Below are positions 1 to 5,427 of a DNA stretch of 5,974 bases, in pieces. Source of the DNA: an uncultured Clostridium sp. (lineage in GTDB: Bacteria > Bacillota > Clostridia > TANB77 > CAG-508); assembly GCA_900556865.1 (NCBI GenBank), contig USQS01000056.1, positions 1-5,974 on the forward strand, read 5' to 3'. The notes below the pieces were generated by a model, which was not told where the DNA came from, did not search any database, and saw only the letters and a program-made list of their open reading frames with translations. The translations under genes and the position numbers were made by a program. Each line of letters opens with the position of its first letter. The stretch's first letter is position 1.

Positions 1-1
1 A

Positions 2-718
2 GATATATTATATAAATGTTACAATACATTTTATAGCCCTTCAAATATGTGTTTAGTTGTTTCTGGAGATTTTGTGCCAGAGGAATTAATAAAACAAATA
101 AAGAATAGACTTATTGATAAACCACTAAATGGAGAAATAAAAAGAATATATGAAAACGAACCAGAAAATATTGTAAAAGAAAAGATAGAAACAAAAATGA
201 ATGTAAGTCGCCCATTATTCACTATAGGAATAAAATGTAATGCTCCAAAGCAACAAGAAAAAGTTAAAACACATATTGCAGTAGAAATTTTATTAAATAT
301 GTTACTTGGAGAGAGTTCAGATTTATATAAACAATTATATAAAAATGGAATATTATTTGTTGCACCAAGTATATCTTATGAATTTACAGATAATTACGCA
401 CATATTTTAATTTCTGAAAATGCTACAAACCCTGAAGAAGTTTATAACAAATTTATAGAAAAGGTGGACGAATTTTTAAATAATGGCTTAAATGAACAAG
501 ACTTTGAAAGAATAAAGAAAATGATATATGGCGAATATATAAAAGAATATAATGATATTTCAAATATTTCAAGAATGTTTTTGTCTGATTTTATGAAAGG
601 AATAAATAGTTTTGATTATTTAGAAGAAATTGAAAATGTAAATGTTATATATGCAAAACAAGTTTTGAAAGATTTATTTAAGAGAGAAAAAATGGTTCTT
701 TCTGTTGTAAAAAAATAG
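2..718 (+). CDS. M16 (insulinase/pitrilysin-like) peptidase family protein, YmfH type, C-terminal part
   Basis: This is the 3' portion of a gene entering from upstream. The frame is open from base 2, so the ATG at 47 is internal, and 238 residues are present up to the TAG at 716-718. The first residues (YNTFYSPSNM, then VVSGDF) match the junction of M16 proteins where 'YxxFYxPSNM' precedes a beta strand ending in 'GD'. The stretch GESSDLYKQLYKNG (about residues 103-116) followed by alternating hydrophobic and aromatic residues is typical of the second M16 domain. The zinc-binding HxxEH motif belongs to the missing N-terminal half, so it cannot be said whether this copy is catalytic. The overall look is closest to the YmfH member of the paired YmfF/YmfH proteins, which database annotation links to 5-aminopentanol modification of elongation factor P. 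That functional link is family knowledge, not visible here. No terminator is seen after the stop. Confidence 0.85.
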   Translation, partial: DILYKCYNTFYSPSNMCLVVSGDFVPEELIKQIKNRLIDKPLNGEIKRIYENEPENIVKEKIETKMNVSRPLFTIGIKCNAPKQQEKVKTHIAVEILLNMLLGESSDLYKQLYKNGILFVAPSISYEFTDNYAHILISENATNPEEVYNKFIEKVDEFLNNGLNEQDFERIKKMIYGEYIKEYNDISNISRMFLSDFMKGINSFDYLEEIENVNVIYAKQVLKDLFKREKMVLSVVKK

Positions 719-733
719 AATTTGTCGATTGCT

Positions 734-764
734 GTAAAATAAGCTAAAACATAGTAAAATAAGC
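734..764 (+). repeat. Tandem direct repeat, two copies of GTAAAATAAGC
   Basis: The 11-base word GTAAAATAAGC occurs at 734-744 and again at 754-764, exactly 20 bases apart, about two helical turns. It lies in the gap between the M16 gene and the Spo0E-like gene, upstream of the proposed promoter. It could be a pair of half-sites for a DNA-binding protein or a chance repeat in AT-rich DNA. The sequence shows only the repeat; a regulatory role is inference. Confidence 0.4.
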
Positions 765-798
765 ACTTACGAAAGTTGCGAAAAATAGAAAAAAATAC

Positions 799-825
799 TT
801 GACTAAAGTAAATTTATGTGATAAT
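799..825 (+). promoter_or_regulatory. Candidate sigma-A-like promoter of the Spo0E-like gene
   Basis: TTGACT at 799-804 matches five of six bases of the -35 consensus. A TG followed by one base and GATAAT (820-825) gives an extended -10 element, but with a spacer of only 15 bases. The overlapping TAATTT at 822-827 would give a 17-base spacer with a poorer hexamer. Either choice puts the transcript start about 45-50 bases before the ATG at 882. The location and the good -35 box make a promoter likely; the exact -10 is uncertain. Confidence 0.5.
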
Positions 826-881
826 TTAAGAATATATGTAAGAGAAAAAAAGAAGAAAAGGACATAAAGGAGAGGAACAAG

Positions 882-1034
882 ATGTTAAATGATGAAATTT
901 GTAAATTAAGAGATGAATTAAATTTAAAAATAGAACAAGGGTGTGATTATAGCGTTATTTATGAGTTAAGTTTAAAATTAGATAAATTAATAGCTAAATA
1001 TTATGAAAGTATTCCAATTAGGAAAAATTCCTAA
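882..1034 (+). CDS. Spo0E-like aspartyl-phosphate phosphatase (sporulation regulator)
   Basis: This 50-residue gene starts at ATG 882, preceded by a strong ribosome-binding site (AAAGGAGAGG, 867-876), and ends with TAA at 1032-1034. The protein is two predicted helices joined by a short turn, in the order 'EICKLRDELNLKIEQG' then 'IYELSLKLDKLIAKYY'. This is the layout of the Spo0E family, whose signature is SQELDxLIxxYY. Here residues 30-41 read SLKLDKLIAKYY, keeping the Ser, the key Asp34, the LI and the two Tyr but replacing Gln and Glu of the signature with Leu and Lys. Family members are about 45-90 residues long and remove phosphate from Spo0A~P, or from Spo0F in Bacillus, restraining entry into sporulation. 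It appears monocistronic, with its own promoter and terminator. Substrate specificity cannot be told from sequence. Confidence 0.82.
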   Translation: MLNDEICKLRDELNLKIEQGCDYSVIYELSLKLDKLIAKYYESIPIRKNS

Positions 1035-1045
1035 TTGGACTTTTT
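1013..1045 (+). terminator. Rho-independent terminator overlapping the end of the Spo0E-like gene
   Basis: A perfect 12-bp stem is formed by TCCAATTAGGAA (1013-1024) and TTCCTAATTGGA (1028-1039), with an AAA loop, followed by CTTTTT (1040-1045). The left arm codes for the last residues of the preceding protein and the TAA stop sits within the right arm. This is the clearest intrinsic terminator in the window. It separates the Spo0E-like gene from the penicillin-binding protein gene. Confidence 0.85.
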
Positions 1046-1123
1046 AAAAGAAAAGGCGAAATTATAAAAGAACTGTTATATTATTTTTTTTTTATAAATA
1101 ATATATAATGGAGGGATTTTATA

Positions 1124-2920
1124 ATGGAGCCTATTAATTTAAATAATAAAAAAAAGATGAAAAATGCTTTGTTTATAGTTTTTTTAGTTTTAATATTATT
1201 AATTGGAAGGATTGGATATATTCAATTTATACAAGGTGGAAGTTTGCAGGTTTTAGCTTATGAACAGCAAGTTCAAAGAAGAGCGGTAAATAGCAAAAGA
1301 GGAACAATTTATGATGCAACAGGAAAATATATTTTGGCAGTAAGTAGTACAGCATATACAATCACAGCAAACCCTACTAATATTTCAGAAAAAAATAAAG
1401 AGATTATTGCTAGAAAAATAGCAGATATGTTTAGTTTAGATTATGAAAAAACTTTGAAAAAGTTGAAAAAGAGAAGCTCTATAGAAATAATTGTGAAGAA
1501 AATAGATGAAACACAAGCAGATGAGTTTAGAAAATGGCTACAAGAAAATAAAATAGAAACAGGAATAAATATAGATGAAGATAATAAAAGATATTATCCA
1601 TATGCAAATTTAGCATCTCAAGTTATTGGGTTTTGTGGGGGAGATAATCAAGGTTTAGATGGAGTGGAAGCAAAATATGATGAAATATTAAAAGGAACAG
1701 CTGGTTCAATTTCTAGAGCAACAGATGCGGCAGGGGAGGAGATAGGAACAGAAGGGGAAAATTATACTTCAGCAATAGATGGAAATTCTATTATTCTTTC
1801 TATTGATATGACAATTCAATCTATTGCAGAAAAATATTTAGAACAAGCTTGCATTGATAATAATTGTACAGATGGAGGAAATATTGTAATAATGAACCCA
1901 CAAAATGGCGATATTTTGGCTATGGCAACATACCCATCATATAATTTGAATGAACCATATACAATAAATAATGAAGAACTTAAAAGCAATTGGGATAATA
2001 TGGACCAAAGTGAAAAGTCTAGAAATTTACAGGGAATGTGGAGAAATAAAGCAATATCTGATACATATGAACCAGGGTCAGTTTTTAAATTGGTTACAGC
2101 TTCAACTGCACTAGAAGAAGGTTTGACAGATACAGACAGAAGCGGGGAATTTTGTTGCACGGGTTCAATTACTGTTGCTGGTGCACGTATTAAATGTTGG
2201 AGATATTATAGACCACATGGAAGTGAATCTTTAAGAGAAGGATTAATGAATTCGTGTAACCCTGTATTTATAGGCCTTGGACAAAAAATAGGTGTAGAGA
2301 AATATTTTGAATATTTAAATAAATTTGGGTTACTTTCCAAAACAGGGGTAATGTTACCAGGAGAAGCAAATAGTATATTTGTAAAACAAGAAAAGTGCGG
2401 CCCGGTAGAACTTGCAACTATAAGTTTTGGGCAGAGGTTTGAAATTACACCACTTCAACTTATTACGGCGGTTTCTGCTATTAGTAATGGAGGAACTTTA
2501 ATTACTCCTAGAATAGTAACTGCAACAATTGATAGTCAAACTGAGGAAAGAAAAGAATTAGAAGTTGAAAAAAAACATACAGTAATATCTAAAGAAACAT
2601 CTGAAAAAGTTTTAAGTATGATGGAATCTGTTGTTTCAGAAGGTACGGGAAAAAATGCTAAGGTTGAAGGGTTTAGAATAGGTGGAAAAACAGGTACTTC
2701 AGAAGATGGAGTAAATACAGGAAAATATGTAACCTCTTTTTGTGGGGTTGCACCAATTGATAATCCGCAAGCGGTTGTTTTAGTTACATTATATAACCCA
2801 ACAGGGGAAGGCGGACACCAAGGAGGTGGTGTTGCAGCACCAGTAGGAGGGCAGATTTTTAGTGAGATATTACCGTATTTGGAGGTTACACAAGGAAATG
2901 AAGATAAAGTTGTAGAATAG
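1124..2920 (+). CDS. Class B penicillin-binding protein (SpoVD/FtsI-type D,D-transpeptidase)
   Basis: This complete 598-residue protein cross-links peptidoglycan peptides outside the membrane. The start at 1124 is supported by GGAGGG (1110-1115) 8 bases upstream. A short Lys-rich N-terminus precedes one membrane segment (about residues 13-36). A PBP dimerisation domain follows (about 50-205), with the RGTIYD box at 59-64. The transpeptidase domain (about 248-586) has all three active-site motifs: SVFK with nucleophile Ser319, SCN at 377-379, and KTGT at 522-525. There is no C-terminal PASTA domain, unlike Bacillus SpoVD. Cys358 (in CW) and Cys378 (in SCN) correspond to the redox-sensitive pair of Bacillus SpoVD. 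The gene is not beside division-cluster genes here, and the gene upstream is Spo0E-like. Both facts favour a SpoVD-like sporulation role, but sequence alone does not separate this from a vegetative FtsI/PBP2 homologue. No convincing promoter was found between the upstream terminator and the start. Confidence 0.93.
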   Translation: MEPINLNNKKKMKNALFIVFLVLILLIGRIGYIQFIQGGSLQVLAYEQQVQRRAVNSKRGTIYDATGKYILAVSSTAYTITANPTNISEKNKEIIARKIADMFSLDYEKTLKKLKKRSSIEIIVKKIDETQADEFRKWLQENKIETGINIDEDNKRYYPYANLASQVIGFCGGDNQGLDGVEAKYDEILKGTAGSISRATDAAGEEIGTEGENYTSAIDGNSIILSIDMTIQSIAEKYLEQACIDNNCTDGGNIVIMNPQNGDILAMATYPSYNLNEPYTINNEELKSNWDNMDQSEKSRNLQGMWRNKAISDTYEPGSVFKLVTASTALEEGLTDTDRSGEFCCTGSITVAGARIKCWRYYRPHGSESLREGLMNSCNPVFIGLGQKIGVEKYFEYLNKFGLLSKTGVMLPGEANSIFVKQEKCGPVELATISFGQRFEITPLQLITAVSAISNGGTLITPRIVTATIDSQTEERKELEVEKKHTVISKETSEKVLSMMESVVSEGTGKNAKVEGFRIGGKTGTSEDGVNTGKYVTSFCGVAPIDNPQAVVLVTLYNPTGEGGHQGGGVAAPVGGQIFSEILPYLEVTQGNEDKVVE

Positions 2921-2953
2921 AGTGAGTAAGTGTACCAAATTTTAGCAAATTTT

Positions 2954-2975
2954 GAAAATAAAAAAATTTTCTTTT
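2954..2975 (+). terminator. Possible weak terminator after the penicillin-binding protein gene
   Basis: GAAAAT (2954-2959) and ATTTTC (2966-2971) can form a 6-bp stem with a six-base A loop, followed by TTTT (2972-2975). With a single G-C pair the stem is weak. It is the only terminator-like structure between the PBP stop and the downstream promoter besides the palindrome at 3000-3027, which lacks a T tract. Confidence 0.25.
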
Positions 2976-2999
2976 ATAAAAATAAAGCAAACAAAATGA

Positions 3000-3027
3000 A
3001 AGTTATTTTTATATATAAAAATAACTT
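3000..3027. repeat. 28-base perfect palindrome abutting the -35 box
   Basis: Bases 3000-3027 are fully self-complementary: 14 bp each side, no mismatch, one G-C pair at positions 3002/3025, centre TATA. The last two bases are the first two of the TTGACA -35 element. This position fits an operator for a dimeric regulator of the downstream cassette. As RNA it would form a long AU hairpin, but no T tract follows on the + strand, so terminator function for the PBP gene is doubtful. Confidence 0.6.
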
Positions 3028-3054
3028 GACAAAACGAATAGGATTCTGTAAAAT
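3026..3054 (+). promoter_or_regulatory. Near-consensus sigma-A promoter of the ATPase cassette
   Basis: TTGACA (3026-3031) is a perfect -35 box and TAAAAT (3049-3054) is a five-of-six -10 box, with the optimal 17-base spacer. The expected transcript start is near 3061, only about 11 bases before the ATG at 3072. The 5' end of the mRNA would then nearly coincide with the ribosome-binding site. The spacer holds a small inverted repeat, GAAT-AGG-ATTC (3036-3046), which may be chance. Confidence 0.75.
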
Positions 3055-3060
3055 AGAAAT

Positions 3061-3067
3061 AGGTGAT
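3061..3067 (+). promoter_or_regulatory. Ribosome-binding site deciding the ATPase start
   Basis: AGGTGAT lies 4 bases before ATG 3072. The in-frame GTG at 3063 lies within this site and is therefore an unlikely start. The ATPase family also normally begins at the 'MLKREIYL'-type sequence encoded from 3072. Confidence 0.7.
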
Positions 3068-3071
3068 GAAA

Positions 3072-4268
3072 ATGTTAAAAAGAGAAATATATTTGGAAAA
3101 AATTAGAAATTTTTATGATAGTGATTTGATAAAAATTTTAGTAGGAATTCGTAGATCTGGTAAATCTGTAATATTAAGCCAAATTATACAAGAGTTAAAG
3201 GAAAAAGGAATAGATAGTGAACATATAATATATATTAATTTTGAGTTTATAGAATTTGAGGATTTAACAGATTATAAAGAATTAAATAAGTATATAAAAG
3301 AAAGAATTAAAGATGATAAAATATATTATTTATTTTTTGACGAAATACAAAACGTTGAAAATTTCGAAAAAGTAATAAATTCTTTAAGAGCATCAAAAAA
3401 AGTGAGTATTTTTATAACAGGTTCAAATAGTAGGTTGTTATCAGAAGAATTATCAACCGTTCTTTCTGGTAGATATGTTAGTTTTAAAATTAATCCATTA
3501 TCCTATAAAGAAGTTTTGGAGTTGCTTGGGAAAAAGGAATCTACAGATAAAATATTTGAGGATTATATGAGATGGGGAAGCCTTCCAAATAGATTTGAAT
3601 TTAAAAATGAAAATGCGATTAAGAGCTATTTATATGATGTATTTGATTCTATAATATTAAGGGATGTAGTAGAAAGATTAAAAATAAGAGATACAGCATT
3701 ATTTAATTTAATATTACAATATATTATAGATACGATCGGCAGAGAATTTTCTGCTGAAAATATTATAAAATTTTTAAAAAATGAAGGTAGAGATGTTTCA
3801 ACACTAACTATATATTCATATTTAGATGCATTATGCAAAGCACTCTTAATAAGAAAAGTTTATAGATATGATATACATGGAAAAGCAGTTTTAAAAACCT
3901 TAAATAAGTATTATGTTACAGATTTAGGAATTGCACAAATTAAAAATAATAAAACGGAAATGGATAAATCATATGCGATTGAAAACATTGTTTATAATGA
4001 ATTGATAATTAAAGGATATGATGTGTATACTGGCAAAACTAAAAAAGGTGAAATAGATTTTGTTGCAACTAAACCTGAAAAAAAGATTTATATACAAGTA
4101 GCATATAGTATTCCAAACGAGGATACAAAGCAAAGAGAATTTGGAGCTTATGAAGTAATTTCTGATAATTATCCTAAATATGTCATAACATTGGATAGAT
4201 TAAATTATGAATATAACGGAATAAAACATGTTAATTTAATAGAATTCTTATTAGATGAAAATTTTTAA
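3072..4268 (+). CDS. AAA ATPase with DUF4143-type C-terminal domain
   Basis: This 398-residue protein (start ATG 3072) belongs to the widespread bacterial ATPase family made of an AAA_14 ATPase module and a DUF4143 C-terminal domain. Visible motifs are Walker A GIRRSGKS (25-32), Walker B YYLFFDEIQ (about 85-93, with D90 and E91), a sensor-1-like ITGSNSRLL (115-123) and GR at 133-134 as a possible arginine finger. A helical, winged-helix-like region follows (about 200-290). The C-terminus has GEID (326-329) and IYIQVAY (339-345), the pattern of a restriction-endonuclease-like fold. The usual catalytic Lys of the Q/ExK motif is Ala344, so nuclease activity is doubtful; this variant is common in the family as I recall it. 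The biological role of these ATPases is not established. The gene is first in a probable three-gene operon, behind a strong promoter and a palindrome. Length is normal and no damage is seen. Confidence 0.9.
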   Translation: MLKREIYLEKIRNFYDSDLIKILVGIRRSGKSVILSQIIQELKEKGIDSEHIIYINFEFIEFEDLTDYKELNKYIKERIKDDKIYYLFFDEIQNVENFEKVINSLRASKKVSIFITGSNSRLLSEELSTVLSGRYVSFKINPLSYKEVLELLGKKESTDKIFEDYMRWGSLPNRFEFKNENAIKSYLYDVFDSIILRDVVERLKIRDTALFNLILQYIIDTIGREFSAENIIKFLKNEGRDVSTLTIYSYLDALCKALLIRKVYRYDIHGKAVLKTLNKYYVTDLGIAQIKNNKTEMDKSYAIENIVYNELIIKGYDVYTGKTKKGEIDFVATKPEKKIYIQVAYSIPNEDTKQREFGAYEVISDNYPKYVITLDRLNYEYNGIKHVNLIEFLLDENF

Positions 4269-4275
4269 TATAAAA

Positions 4276-4282
4276 AGGTGAT
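4276..4282 (+). promoter_or_regulatory. Ribosome-binding site deciding the start of the four-cysteine protein
   Basis: AGGTGAT lies 4 bases before ATG 4287, the same sequence and spacing as for the genes before and after. The in-frame GTG at 4278 is part of this site, so the ATG is preferred. Confidence 0.7.
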
Positions 4283-4286
4283 AAAT

Positions 4287-5426
4287 ATGAGTAAAAAATG
4301 TAGACTATGTGGAAAAACATTTAACAACAACAATTATCAATTATTTGGTACCGGTTGCTTTAAAACAATATGTGAATTACTGGGTGTAGTAATGCCAAAA
4401 AATATTAAAGAAAAGAACAAAGAAAAATATTTATGTTCTTTAGTAGCTAAAAAATTAAATAAAAAGAGACTAACAACAAAACAAAAACAATATTTAACAG
4501 AATTATATATTGCCACTTTATTTATTGATAAAATAGAGTATGTAAATTTAAATAAGCTTAAGAAAAAAATTCAAAAACAAATAGATAATATGAACTTTTT
4601 TACTGGAATATTTTTACCAAATAAAGATTTATCGATGGTATTATATTCAATGTATAACTTGTATAATGCGACAGATACATTTAAAAAGAATTTAGCAGAA
4701 ATTGAAAAAATGTACAAAGAAGAAAGAATTGATAATAATGTGAAAGATGATAAAAAGGTAATTAAATATTTTCAATATATTTTTAAAATTAAGAAAATTT
4801 TAAATCCAAAGGAATATGCATTAAGTTATTATAGACAATATATTTTTTGGGAAACAGTAATTAATGGAGGACTGCTATTTAATTATCAATTAGCAGCAAA
4901 ATTACTAAGACATTCATTAAGCGAAGTAGGAGATAGTCCAAAGACATATAATGTGACAGACAAAGATATAATAGAGAATATAAAAAAAGATGTAGATTTA
5001 ACATCAAAATTAGACGAGATAGTGAAAAAGTATGATGATGAGCAATATTTTAAAACATCAACTGAAGGAGAAAAAGAAACATTTGCATTTGAAAATAATA
5101 CGGATTATAAATTTGCAATACATAATGCAGAGATTATTGTGGAGGGAAATAAAAACAAGGATAATAAATGGGACTTAAATATAGAGATTTTAGATAAATT
5201 TGATTTTACAGATTTTGTTTTTCCAGAAGAATATAATGATAAATATAAGGATATTAATAAACAAGAAAATAAAACGCAAACACAAAAGGCTATGAGCAGT
5301 GTAAAGAATGGATTAGGATATACTTTAAATAATATGGCTTTAGCATCTGTACAATATGGGGTATTAAAAGAATATGATGTGAAAATTAGTTTTAGTATGA
5401 ATAACTATGGAAAAGAAGGTGATTAG
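4287..5426 (+). CDS. Unrecognised protein with N-terminal four-cysteine (zinc-finger-like) motif
   Basis: This is a 379-residue protein that I do not recognise as a whole. The N-terminus begins CRLCGKTF (Cys5, Cys8) and continues to GTGCFKTIC (Cys24, Cys29), giving Cys-x2-Cys-x15-Cys-x4-Cys. This resembles small zinc-binding knuckles of the 'CxxCG...GxGPxC' kind found in phage-related proteins. Only Cys50 occurs elsewhere. Residues about 35-250 are Lys-rich and probably mostly helical, with an aromatic stretch (YYRQYIFWE, 181-189) and an amphipathic helix ending LLRHSL (206-211). A separate C-terminal part (about 272-370) alternates strands around KWDLNIEILDKFDF, then has LNNMALASVQYG and EYDVKISFSM, suggesting an alpha+beta domain. 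No signal peptide or membrane segment is evident, so the cytoplasm is likely. It starts 18 bases after the ATPase stop and ends 1 base before the next GTG, consistent with one operon. The role is unknown; a DNA- or RNA-binding partner of the ATPase is only a guess. Confidence 0.8.
   Translation: MSKKCRLCGKTFNNNNYQLFGTGCFKTICELLGVVMPKNIKEKNKEKYLCSLVAKKLNKKRLTTKQKQYLTELYIATLFIDKIEYVNLNKLKKKIQKQIDNMNFFTGIFLPNKDLSMVLYSMYNLYNATDTFKKNLAEIEKMYKEERIDNNVKDDKKVIKYFQYIFKIKKILNPKEYALSYYRQYIFWETVINGGLLFNYQLAAKLLRHSLSEVGDSPKTYNVTDKDIIENIKKDVDLTSKLDEIVKKYDDEQYFKTSTEGEKETFAFENNTDYKFAIHNAEIIVEGNKNKDNKWDLNIEILDKFDFTDFVFPEEYNDKYKDINKQENKTQTQKAMSSVKNGLGYTLNNMALASVQYGVLKEYDVKISFSMNNYGKEGD
5417..5423 (+). promoter_or_regulatory. 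Ribosome-binding site of the membrane-anchored protein gene
   Basis: AGGTGAT lies inside the last codons of the preceding gene, 4 bases before GTG 5428. It supports GTG 5428 as the start despite the rare codon. An in-frame GTG at 5419 is part of the site itself. Confidence 0.65.
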
Positions 5427-5427
5427 C

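Noticed and set aside
31..222. Open frame on the minus strand, 63 codons
   Set aside because: It lies wholly opposite the M16 gene, whose family motifs are clear. The minus-strand translation is low-complexity Ser/Phe/Ile and has no convincing ribosome-binding site.
764..780. Bulged inverted repeat around GCACTT and AAGTTGC as a terminator for the M16 gene
   Set aside because: The stem is only six pairs with a bulge and is followed by an A-rich stretch, not T residues.
1104..1109. TATAAT as a -10 box for the PBP gene
   Set aside because: Transcription would start near 1116, after the GGAGGG ribosome-binding site, and no -35 box stands at the right distance. Alternatives such as AATAAT at 1097-1102 with CTGTTA at 1073-1078 are also too weak to list.
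1816..2160. Open frame on the minus strand, 114 codons
   Set aside because: It is opposite the transpeptidase domain of the PBP, which carries the SVFK active site. The frame has no recognisable motif and is a by-product of codon bias.
2936..2953. Direct repeat CAAATTTT at 2936-2943 and 2946-2953
   Set aside because: Two short A/T words 10 bases apart after the PBP stop are expected by chance in DNA this AT-rich; no associated signal was found.
3063..3071. GTG 3063 or ATG 3066 as the ATPase start
   Set aside because: Both fall in or on the AGGTGAT site, and the predicted transcript would begin almost at the codon itself. ATG 3072 has proper spacing and the usual family N-terminus.
3626..3838. 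Open frame on the minus strand, 70 codons
   Set aside because: It lies inside the ATPase gene on the opposite strand, with no motif or independent signals.
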